DNA from: Tagaea sp.
GTDB taxonomy: Bacteria > Pseudomonadota > Alphaproteobacteria > CACIAM-22H2
Length of the DNA: 6,669 bases
Assembly (NCBI GenBank): GCA_023653245.1
Contig: JAMNXK010000119.1
Coordinates: 1 to 6,669, forward strand
Reading direction: 5' to 3'
Shown here: positions 1 to 6,345 of the stretch, one piece after another
Layout of the letters: each line of letters starts with the position of its first letter
Position numbering within the stretch: the stretch's first letter is position 1
Position numbers and translations under genes: made by a program
Notes under the pieces: generated by a model
Told to the model about the DNA's origin: nothing
The model's input: the letters and a program-made list of their open reading frames with translations, nothing else
Databases searched by the model: none

Positions 1-492
1 GCCGGCATCTCCCATCGCAACGGCCCGATGCTGGGCGTGGACGAAGCGACGTTCGATCGCGTCTTCGCGGTGAACGTGAAGTCGATCTATCTCGCCGCCC
101 AAGCCGCGATCCCGGTCTTCCGCCGTCAGGGCGGCGGCGGCGTCATCCTCACCACCGCCTCGACCGCCGGCTTGCGGCCGCGCCCGGGCTTGGTTTGGTA
201 CAACGGCTCGAAGGGGGCGGCGATCACGCTCACCAAGGCGATGGCGGTGGAACTCGCACCCGAAAAGATCCGGGTGAATTGCCTGTGCCCCGTGGCGGGC
301 GAAACGCCGCTGCTCGCCACGTTCATGGGCGAGGACACGCCCGAGAAACGCGCGCTGTTCAAAGCCTCGATCCCGATCGGCCGGCTTTCCACGCCGCAGG
401 ACATCGCCAACGCGGCACTCTATCTGTGCTCGGACGAAGCCGAGTTCATCACCGGCGTCGCCTTCGAGGTCGACGGCGGACGCTGCATCTAA
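1..492 (+). CDS. Short-chain dehydrogenase/reductase (SDR), C-terminal part
   Basis: The reading frame is open from the first base, so the gene starts upstream of the window; 163 residues are visible. The N-terminal Rossmann glycine motif (TGxxxGxG) is therefore missing. The visible part begins in the stretch after the NAG region and carries the classical SDR catalytic set: Asn25 in FAVNVKS, Ser54 in TTASTAG, and Tyr67/Lys71 in YNGSKGA. The 13-residue Ser-Tyr spacing is the family norm. The C-terminus is typical: RVNCLCPVAGETPL, then GRLSTPQDIANAALYLCSD, then ITGVAFEVDGG. This is an NAD(P)-dependent cytosolic oxidoreductase, probably acting on an alcohol/ketone pair; the cofactor and substrate cannot be read because the N-terminus is absent. 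An internal ATG at 28 is not the real start. It lies 66 bp upstream of a TRAP transporter on the same strand, so it may process the imported solute (inference). The SDR call is firm; the substrate is unknown. Confidence 0.93.
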   Translation, partial: AGISHRNGPMLGVDEATFDRVFAVNVKSIYLAAQAAIPVFRRQGGGGVILTTASTAGLRPRPGLVWYNGSKGAAITLTKAMAVELAPEKIRVNCLCPVAGETPLLATFMGEDTPEKRALFKASIPIGRLSTPQDIANAALYLCSDEAEFITGVAFEVDGGRCI

Positions 493-522
493 GGCGCACG
501 CGCTGGCACGCAGCTTGCTGAA

Positions 523-550
523 CCGAGGGTTCGTTCATTCGAACCTTCGG
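523..550 (+). promoter_or_regulatory. Hairpin in the leader of the TRAP binding-protein gene
   Basis: The arms CCGAGGGTTCG (523-533) and CGAACCTTCGG (540-550) pair over 11 positions with a single G-T mismatch, which would be a G-U wobble in RNA. They enclose a 6-base loop TTCATT. There is no T-run after it, so it does not look like an intrinsic terminator. The last two G of the right arm are the first two bases of the GGAG ribosome-binding site of the next gene. It could tune translation of the binding protein, be a DNA operator, or stabilise the mRNA end of the dehydrogenase. The structure is seen; the role is inference. Confidence 0.5.
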
Positions 551-552
551 AG
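549..552 (+). promoter_or_regulatory. Ribosome-binding site of the TRAP binding-protein gene
   Basis: GGAG lies 6 bases before the ATG at 559. It supports that start, which also places a complete twin-arginine signal at the N-terminus. Half of the site is inside the right arm of the upstream hairpin. Confidence 0.6.
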
Positions 553-558
553 CCCCCC

Positions 559-1650
559 ATGCAACGCCGCCGCTTTCTCGCGGGTACCATCGCCGGTGCG
601 ACCGGTGCGACGCTCGCCGCCCCCGCCGTGGTCACCGCGCAGACCACCTTCAGCTGGCGGATGACCAGCTTCTACGGCCCCAACGCCGCGTTCTACTCGA
701 CCGGCCCGGGCTCGGCGCGCGATCTGATCGAGCGCATCCAGGCGATGTCCAACGGGCGCATCCGCATCCAGTTTTTCGGCGCGGGCGAACTGGTTCCGGC
801 GGCCGAAGGTTTCGACGCGGTGTCGCAAGGCATCGTCGAGATGAACTACGCCAACGCCTATTTTTGGACCGGCAAGAGCTTCGCCGCCCAGTATTTCACC
901 GCCGTGCCCTTCGGCCTGAACTTCCAAGGCCTGAACGGCTGGATGTATGACGGCGGCGGGCTCCAGCTGTGGCGCGAGGTCTACGACCGCTTCAATCTGG
1001 TGCCGTTCCTGTGCGGGAATACCGGCGTGCAGATGACCGGCTGGTTCAAGCGGCCGATCGAGAAGGTCGAGGATTTCCGCGGGCTCAAGATGCGCATCCC
1101 GGGTCTCGCGGGGCGCGTCTACCAATCGCTCGGCGTGGATGTGCGTCTGCTGCCGGCGGGGGAGATTTTCCCGGCGCTCGAACGCGGCGTGATCGACGCG
1201 GCCGAATTCGTCGGGCCCTTCCTCGATCGCCAGCTCGGGCTGCACCGCGCCGCCAAGCACTACTACACGACCGGCTGGCACGAGACGGCCACCGCCTCCG
1301 AACTCATCGTCAACAAGGCCGCCTGGGCGCGTCTGCCCAACGATCTGAAGGCCATCGTCGAGAACGCGACGGCCGCGTGCAACGTGATTTCCGAAGCCTG
1401 GTGCCAGAAGAACAATTCCGACGCGATGGAAGATCTGATCAAGAATCACGGCGTGACGGCGCAGCCGTTGCCCGATCCGGTGGTCGCGGCACTGCGCACG
1501 GCCAATGACCGCATCCTGGAAGAGGCCGTCGCGCGCGACCCCGTGGTCAAGCGCGTGCACGATTCCTTCATGGCCTACAAAGCGAAATTCGACGATTGGT
1601 CGGGCTACAGCGAAAGCGTCTATCACGCGAAGATCCGGGTCCGCGCTTGA
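559..1650 (+). CDS. TRAP transporter solute-binding protein, TakP/FcbT1-like (DctP family)
   Basis: This 363-aa periplasmic protein captures the solute for the TRAP permease encoded next to it. The N-terminus is a Tat signal: R3-R4-R5-F6-L7 fits RRxFL, followed by a hydrophobic Ala/Gly stretch and probable cleavage after VTA (residue 27). Recognisable blocks of the DctP/TakP family are FFGAGELVPAAEGFDAV (72-88), GNTGVQMTGWF (153-163), GLKMRIPG (175-182, with the carboxylate-binding Arg179 typical of TRAP receptors), PALERGVIDAAEFVGPF (205-221) and YYTTGWHETAT (235-245). The block order and wording resemble Rhodobacter TakP (2-oxo acids) and the COG4663 group that includes FcbT1 (4-chlorobenzoate). 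An organic monocarboxylate is the best guess, but the exact ligand is not readable. The start has GGAG 6 bases upstream. The DctQ gene follows with almost no gap. Where TakP has Glu-Trp near its sodium site, this protein has Glu216-Phe217. Confidence 0.93.
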   Translation: MQRRRFLAGTIAGATGATLAAPAVVTAQTTFSWRMTSFYGPNAAFYSTGPGSARDLIERIQAMSNGRIRIQFFGAGELVPAAEGFDAVSQGIVEMNYANAYFWTGKSFAAQYFTAVPFGLNFQGLNGWMYDGGGLQLWREVYDRFNLVPFLCGNTGVQMTGWFKRPIEKVEDFRGLKMRIPGLAGRVYQSLGVDVRLLPAGEIFPALERGVIDAAEFVGPFLDRQLGLHRAAKHYYTTGWHETATASELIVNKAAWARLPNDLKAIVENATAACNVISEAWCQKNNSDAMEDLIKNHGVTAQPLPDPVVAALRTANDRILEEAVARDPVVKRVHDSFMAYKAKFDDWSGYSESVYHAKIRVRA

Positions 1651-1664
1651 TCCTGGCCGACGAC

Positions 1665-1669
1665 AAGGA
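1665..1669 (+). promoter_or_regulatory. Ribosome-binding site that decides the DctQ start
   Basis: AAGGA lies 4 bases before the ATG at 1674. No comparable site stands before the alternative TTG at 1647, which overlaps the stop of the binding-protein gene. This favours the ATG. Confidence 0.45.
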
Positions 1670-1673
1670 CGGC

Positions 1674-2168
1674 ATGCCGGCCGTCGTCCGCCGGATCGAC
1701 CGCGCGGTCGAGGACATCGGACGGTGGTCGGCGTGGTCGGCCTTCGCGCTGGTCTGCGTGATGGCCGGCAACGTGCTGCTGCGCTACGTCTTCAATACGG
1801 GCTCGGTCTGGGCGCAGGAGCTCGAGTGGCACCTGATGGCGCCGATCTGCCTGTTCGGCATGTCCTACGCGCTGGCGCATGGCGAGCACGTGCGCGTGGA
1901 CGTGCTGTTCGCCGAATACGCGCCGAAGACCAAACTTCTCGTCGAGATCGTCTCGGCGATCCTGGGCTTGCTGGTCTGCGTGGCCGTCGTGTGGCTGTCG
2001 CGGAACTACGTGGCGCAGTCCTTCGGGCAGAACGAAGGCTCCGCCAATCCGGGCGGGATTCCGTGGCGCTGGGCGCTCAAGGCGCTCATCCCGATCGGCT
2101 TCGCCGTGCTCGGCGCGCAATACGCGGCGCTGGCCGCGCGTTTCTGGATCCGCCGCCGCGCGATATAG
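1674..2168 (+). CDS. TRAP transporter small membrane subunit (DctQ type)
   Basis: With the start at 1674 the protein has 164 aa, normal for DctQ subunits. This inner-membrane protein bridges the large permease subunit and supports docking of the binding protein. Four hydrophobic segments are visible at about 16-38, 51-70, 88-109 and 134-156. Family signatures are NVLLRYVFN (33-41), the WAQELEWHLMAP block (46-57) and the HGEHVRVDVLF stretch (69-79). The GIPWRWALKALIPIGF end (128-143) is characteristic of the mannitol/chloroaromatic-type group (COG4665, FcbT2). The frame is open back to 1596 inside the previous gene. A TTG at 1647 overlapping its TGA stop is a possible alternative start that would add nine residues, but the 1674 ATG has the better ribosome-binding site. 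The gap to DctM is 6 bp, so the two membrane subunits are translated together. Confidence 0.9.
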   Translation: MPAVVRRIDRAVEDIGRWSAWSAFALVCVMAGNVLLRYVFNTGSVWAQELEWHLMAPICLFGMSYALAHGEHVRVDVLFAEYAPKTKLLVEIVSAILGLLVCVAVVWLSRNYVAQSFGQNEGSANPGGIPWRWALKALIPIGFAVLGAQYAALAARFWIRRRAI

Positions 2169-2174
2169 GGCCCC

Positions 2175-3500
2175 ATGCCGCTGACCGAAATCTACGCGAT
2201 TCTGATGCTGGTCGCGTTCTTCGCGCTTCTGATGATCGGCATTCCGGTCGGGTTGACGCTCGCCGTGTCGGGCTTCGTGTTCGGCTGGCTCGGCTTCGGG
2301 CCGTTGCTGTTCAATCTGCTGCCGCACCGCATCTTCGGCGTCATCACCAACTACTCGCTGCTGGCGATCCCCTTGTTCGTGTTCATGGGCGTGATGCTGG
2401 AGCAATCCAAGCTCGCCGAGGATCTGATGCGCGTGGTCGGCCATCTCGCCGGCAATCTGCGCGGCGGCTTGGGGATCGGCATCGTGATTGTCGGCGTGCT
2501 GATGGGGGCGACCACCGGCATCGTGGGGGCGACGGTCGTGACGCTCGGGCTGCTGACGCTGCCCACGCTTTTGCGCTACGGCTACGACAAGGGTCTGGCT
2601 TGCGGGGTGATCTGCGCCTCGGGCACGCTCGGGCAGATCATTCCGCCGTCGCTGATCTTGATCCTGCTCGCCGACATCATGAACGAATCGGTGGGCACGC
2701 TGTTCGCCGCGGCGATGTTCCCGGGCCTGCTGCTGGCCGCCATCTATTGCGCCTATATCCTGGTGCTGGGCGTGCTGAAACCCGAGCGCGTGCCGCCCGT
2801 GCCGCAAGCCGAGCGCGACGCGATGCCGCGCGCCGAATTGTGGGCCAAGCTGTTCAAGGTCGTGGCCCCGCCGGTCGGGCTGGTGATCGCGGTGCTCGGC
2901 TCGATCATCGGCGGGATCGCGGCGCCCACCGAAGCCGCGTCGATGGGGGCGCTGGGCGCCATTCTGGTCACGTCGCTGGGTGGGCGTTTCTCGTTCCGGG
3001 TCTTGCGCGAGACGGTCGAGACCACCGCCAAGATCACGGCGATGATGATGTTCATCCTCATCTGCGCGCAGGTTTTCGCGCTGGCCTTCCGCGGGCTTCA
3101 GGGCGAGAAGCTGGTCCACGACCTGTTCTCGCTGCTGCCCGGCGGCGTGAACGCCGATATCTGGTTCATGATGGCGCTGGTCTTCGTGCTCGGCTTCTTC
3201 ATCGAGTGGATCGAGATCAGCTACATCGCCGTGCCGCTGTTCTTGCCGATCTTCGTCGAGCAAGGCGTGAACTTGGTCTGGCTCGCCACGCTCATCTGCT
3301 TGAACCTGCAGACGAGCTTCCTCACGCCGCCTTTCGGCTGGGCGCTGTTCTTCTTGCGCGGCGTAGCACCGCCCGAGATCGCCACCGGCGACATCTATCG
3401 CGGCGTGTGGACCTTCATCGGGTTGCAGTTGGTGGCACTCTACGCGGTGTTTCAATTCCCGGCGCTGGCGCTCTGGCTGCCTGCGGCCATCGGTTGGTAG
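2175..3500 (+). CDS. TRAP transporter large permease subunit (DctM type)
   Basis: This 441-aa polytopic inner-membrane protein is the transport channel of the TRAP system and imports the solute with sodium. Hydrophobic segments fill nearly the whole length, as expected for about 11-12 helices. Family motifs include the first-half GATTGIVGATVVTLGLLTLP (111-130), GVICASGTLGQIIPPSLILI (144-163), APTEAASMGALGA (250-262) and LQTSFLTPPFGWALFFLRG (378-396). The paired repeats are those of the IT superfamily scaffold and elevator halves. The 35-residue segment around 201-230, with ERVPPVPQAERD, is the usual hydrophilic loop between halves. The start has AGGG 4 bases upstream and lies 6 bp after the DctQ stop. 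The stop is followed by 90 bp before the next gene, without a clear terminator. It is complete, and the best match in style is the COG4664/FcbT3 group; the substrate is undetermined. Confidence 0.95.
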   Translation: MPLTEIYAILMLVAFFALLMIGIPVGLTLAVSGFVFGWLGFGPLLFNLLPHRIFGVITNYSLLAIPLFVFMGVMLEQSKLAEDLMRVVGHLAGNLRGGLGIGIVIVGVLMGATTGIVGATVVTLGLLTLPTLLRYGYDKGLACGVICASGTLGQIIPPSLILILLADIMNESVGTLFAAAMFPGLLLAAIYCAYILVLGVLKPERVPPVPQAERDAMPRAELWAKLFKVVAPPVGLVIAVLGSIIGGIAAPTEAASMGALGAILVTSLGGRFSFRVLRETVETTAKITAMMMFILICAQVFALAFRGLQGEKLVHDLFSLLPGGVNADIWFMMALVFVLGFFIEWIEISYIAVPLFLPIFVEQGVNLVWLATLICLNLQTSFLTPPFGWALFFLRGVAPPEIATGDIYRGVWTFIGLQLVALYAVFQFPALALWLPAAIGW

Positions 3501-3533
3501 CGGTCGCCATTCCGCGCTGTGGTGAATTAGACC

Positions 3534-3560
3534 TTGCGAATGACTCGCATTCGCATTAAT
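3534..3560 (+). promoter_or_regulatory. Candidate promoter of the 159-aa unknown gene
   Basis: TTGCGA (3534-3539) and ATTAAT (3555-3560) each match four of six bases of the sigma-70 -35 and -10 consensus, with a slightly short 15-base spacer. The inverted repeat at 3535-3555 covers this core promoter, the usual geometry for repression. This is a prediction from sequence only. Confidence 0.35.
3535..3555 (+). promoter_or_regulatory. Fur/Mur-like metal-regulator operator
   Basis: The arms TGCGAATG (3535-3542) and CATTCGCA (3548-3555) are perfect inverted repeats around the 5-base spacer ACTCG. The central 19 bases (3536-3554) match the classical Fur consensus at 11 of 19 positions by hand count, including the ATGA and CATT core. 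The TGCnAAT...ATTnGCA outline is also what alphaproteobacterial Fur/Mur proteins recognise. It lies 36-56 bases upstream of the ATG at 3591 and over the candidate promoter. Iron is the first guess for the signal, manganese the second. Confidence 0.6.
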
Positions 3561-3579
3561 GTGGGCGCCGTGACCGTAT

Positions 3580-3586
3580 GGAGAAG
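3580..3586 (+). promoter_or_regulatory. Ribosome-binding site that decides the start at 3591
   Basis: GGAGAAG ends 4 bases before the ATG at 3591 and is the only strong Shine-Dalgarno in the region. In-frame starts further upstream (TTG 3534, ATG 3540, GTG 3561 and 3570) have no such site, and the first two lie at or within the operator/promoter. Confidence 0.6.
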
Positions 3587-3590
3587 CGCC

Positions 3591-4070
3591 ATGGCATCGA
3601 CCCACCTATCGACTCCGGCACAAGACGCGCCGTCGCGTAATCTGACCGCGTTGTCCCGCGACGAGCAGATCGTCGTCTGGACGCTGCGCCATGCCCGCGC
3701 CAAGCCCGAAGCGCGCGCCGACCGGCGGCACGAATGGGCGATCCGGGTGCGCGGGTTCGCGCCGGCCGCCGCCGCGGCGGGCGAGGCGCTGGTCGCGGCA
3801 TTGGGATCGCGCCGCGCACCCGCGCCGCTGGCCGCGCGCCACACGACGACGGTCGAAGAAGCCATCGTCGAAGCTTTGGCCGCCGTGCACGCGAACGCGC
3901 CCTGGCGCTTTTGCGCGGCGTGCGAATCGCTCGGCGCCCGCGTCCAGGACGAACTCGCCGGGGCGCTGGCGATCTTCGCGGGCACGATCGAGGCGGGCGG
4001 GGTGCGGCTCGATTCGCCGGGTGGCGCGTTCGTCATGCCCGACGCCGCCGCCGCGCAGTGGCTCCAATGA
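3591..4070 (+). CDS. Protein of unknown function, 159 aa, downstream of a Fur/Mur-like box
   Basis: I do not recognise this family. The product is 159 aa with no signal peptide and no membrane segment, so it is probably cytosolic. Residues 19-58 (LTALSRDEQIVVWTLRHAR and on to a basic HEWAIRVRGF) look helical and charged. Residues 59-72 are Ala-rich, 87-101 form an amphipathic helix (TVEEAIVEALAAVHA), and 105-118 carry W105-R-F-C108-A-A-C111, a single CxxC pair. Residues 117-134 form another Ala-rich helix before a short C-terminal tail. One CxxC could take part in metal or redox chemistry but is not proof. Codon use matches its neighbours, which supports a real gene, as does the strong ribosome-binding site 4 bases before the ATG. 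The Fur/Mur-like operator upstream suggests expression when iron or manganese is scarce. A 54-codon ORF overlaps its stop through ATGA. Confidence 0.7.
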   Translation: MASTHLSTPAQDAPSRNLTALSRDEQIVVWTLRHARAKPEARADRRHEWAIRVRGFAPAAAAAGEALVAALGSRRAPAPLAARHTTTVEEAIVEALAAVHANAPWRFCAACESLGARVQDELAGALAIFAGTIEAGGVRLDSPGGAFVMPDAAAAQWLQ

Positions 4071-4231
4071 CCGGATTCGTCGTCGTCGCGGTGCTGAGCG
4101 GTTTGGGTGCCGGCGGCATCGCCCTGGGTTTGTGGCGCGACCGCCAACGAAAAACCCCCGGACGGTCGCCCGTCCGGGGGTTCGTATCCTCGCCCGAAGG
4201 CGGAAGCGCTATTCTTCCTTCTGCCCCGTGA
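4067..4231 (+). CDS. Possible small membrane peptide, 54 aa, translationally coupled
   Basis: The ATG at 4067 overlaps the stop of the previous gene as ATGA, the usual sign of translational coupling. Residues 1-23 (MTGFVVVAVLSGLG, then AGGIALGLW) form one hydrophobic helix with small-residue spacing. A basic turn WRDRQRK follows, as expected for an N-out/C-in single-span peptide. After about residue 28 the frame crosses the hairpin terminator (4150-4182) and then overlaps the 3' end of the convergent gene by 23 bp before its stop. The tail (TPGRSPVRGFVSSPEGG and on) looks like non-coding sequence read by chance. Either only the first half matters, or the ORF is fortuitous. No function is assigned. 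Confidence 0.35.
   Translation: MTGFVVVAVLSGLGAGGIALGLWRDRQRKTPGRSPVRGFVSSPEGGSAILPSAP
4150..4182 (-). terminator. Intrinsic terminator between convergent genes
   Basis: An 11-bp perfect GC-rich stem (4155-4165 with 4170-4180) and a TCGC loop are extended to 13 bp by AA/TT. On the - strand the stem is followed by five T (A-run 4150-4154 on +), which is the complete signature for ending the Bax-inhibitor-like gene whose stop is at 4209. On the + strand only TT follows, so it is a weaker terminator for the unknown gene pair but may still serve both. Confidence 0.85.
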
Positions 4232-4925
4232 GATGGAGCAGGGCCTGGAAGATCATCACGAAGTTCATATAGAGGCTCAGCGAGTTCATCACCGTGAGCT
4301 TGCCCTCGATCTCCGTGCCCGCGTACTCGACATAGGTTTCCTTGATGCGCTGCGTGTCCCACGCCGTCAGGCCGCAGAACACCAGCACGCTGATCACCGA
4401 GATCGCGAATTGCAGCGCCGACGAGCCGACGAACATGTTCACGATCGTCGCGATCAGGATGCCGAACACGCCCATGATCAGGAACGCCGAGAACTTCGAA
4501 AGATCGGCCTTGGTCGTGTAGCCGTAGAGGCTCATGCCCGCGAACATCGCCGCCGTGATGAAGAACGCGCGCGCCACCGAAGCGCCCGTGAACACCAGCA
4601 AAGCGACCGAGAAGGACACGCCGATGCAAGCCGCGTAGGCCCAGAACAGGCCTTGCAAAGCGGTCTTCGAGAGCGAGTCGAACTTGAAGCTCATGAGCAG
4701 CACGAAGCCGAGCGGCGCCAGCATGAACGCCCACTTCAAGGGCGTGCCGAAGATCAGCGACATCATCGCCGGCGAGGACGCGACCAAAGCCGCGACGATG
4801 CCGCTCAGCGCCACCGCCGAAGCCATGTAGTTGTAGACGCGCAGCATATGCGCGCGCAGGCCCTGGTCGAGGGTTGCGGCGTCGATATGATCGCGCGTCA
4901 GAACGCGATTCTGGGTCTCGAGCAT
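4209..4925 (-). CDS. Bax inhibitor-1/YccA family membrane protein (YbhL-like)
   Basis: This 238-aa integral inner-membrane protein belongs to the TMBIM/BI-1 family. Structurally studied members are pH-sensitive calcium leak channels; the cellular role in bacteria is poorly defined. Seven hydrophobic segments lie at about 33-50, 62-81, 88-110, 115-136, 146-166, 171-187 and 218-234, after a soluble N-terminus. Diagnostic blocks are GLRAHMLRVYNYMA (22-35), FFITAAMFAGMSLYGYTTKADLS (121-143) and GLTAWDTQRIK (185-195), whose Asp190 is the conserved family aspartate. The second aspartate of the usual LYLDFINLF motif is Asn221 here (LYMNFVMIF). The frame is open to 5027, but the ATG at 4925 is preferred. 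It gives the family length, GGGAG lies 10 bases upstream, and the longer start would overlap the candidate promoter and add a low-complexity basic tail. A strong terminator follows the stop. Confidence 0.92.
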   Translation of the reverse strand: MLETQNRVLTRDHIDAATLDQGLRAHMLRVYNYMASAVALSGIVAALVASSPAMMSLIFGTPLKWAFMLAPLGFVLLMSFKFDSLSKTALQGLFWAYAACIGVSFSVALLVFTGASVARAFFITAAMFAGMSLYGYTTKADLSKFSAFLIMGVFGILIATIVNMFVGSSALQFAISVISVLVFCGLTAWDTQRIKETYVEYAGTEIEGKLTVMNSLSLYMNFVMIFQALLHLTGQKEE

Positions 4926-4950
4926 GGGTTGGTTGCTCCCGTTCGAATTC

Positions 4951-4979
4951 GTCGCCGCGCGGCGGCTTCGGGGGGAAGC
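4951..4979 (-). promoter_or_regulatory. GC-rich hairpins in the leader of the Bax-inhibitor-like gene
   Basis: The leader contains a perfect 12-base palindrome CGCCGCGCGGCG (4953-4964). Directly next to it is a small stem GCTTC/GAAGC (4965-4969 with 4975-4979). Both lie between the candidate promoter and the ribosome-binding site. They may only reflect GC richness; a role in mRNA folding is possible but unproven. Confidence 0.25.
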
Positions 4980-4998
4980 GGCATCGCGGTACAAGGAG

Positions 4999-5027
4999 AT
5001 ATTGGGGTGTTGCGGGGGGGATTTCAA
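4999..5027 (-). promoter_or_regulatory. Candidate promoter of the Bax-inhibitor-like gene
   Basis: On the - strand TTGAAA (5027-5022) matches five of six -35 bases. CAATAT (5004-4999) has the key A2, A5 and T6 of the -10 box, and the spacer is 17 bases. This AT-richer patch stands out in a GC-rich 151-bp gap. Transcription would start near 4992 and leave a leader of roughly 65 bases before the ATG at 4925. Prediction only. Confidence 0.4.
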
Positions 5028-5076
5028 TACGGATCGGTTCTGTGGTTCGTGGCCCGCATCCTTGAAATCACGGGGG

Positions 5077-6279
<1,203 letters not shown>

Positions 6280-6345
6280 TTGTCACCGATTAACGCCCGA
6301 GACTAGCCCTCGGACATTGCGCGGGCGTGACGCCCGGCCGCAAAA

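Noticed and set aside
535..1626. 363-codon open frame on the - strand opposite the TRAP binding protein
   Set aside because: It mirrors the codons of the real gene and shows no motif; shadow frame.
1505..3559. 684-codon open frame on the + strand overlapping DctQ and DctM
   Set aside because: The product is Arg/Ala/Gly-rich without any domain, out of frame with clear membrane proteins; it is a GC-bias shadow.
1623..3605. Long open frame of 660 codons on the - strand opposite the TRAP genes
   Set aside because: It is antisense to three well-supported genes and its product is a His/Arg/Gln/Asp-rich low-complexity string typical of shadow frames in GC-rich DNA.
5020..5069. 8-bp inverted repeat GATTTCAA/TTGAAATC with a 34-base spacer in the gap before the Bax-inhibitor-like gene
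   Set aside because: It is short with a long spacer; one copy is simply the -35 region, and a repeat of this size is not unlikely by chance.
6297..6336. Two small hairpins (CCGAG/CTCGG at 6297-6313, CGGGCG/CGCCCG at 6322-6336) after the permease stop
   Set aside because: The stems are only 5-6 bp and no T-run follows on the - strand, so I do not call a terminator; transcription may continue into the kinase gene.
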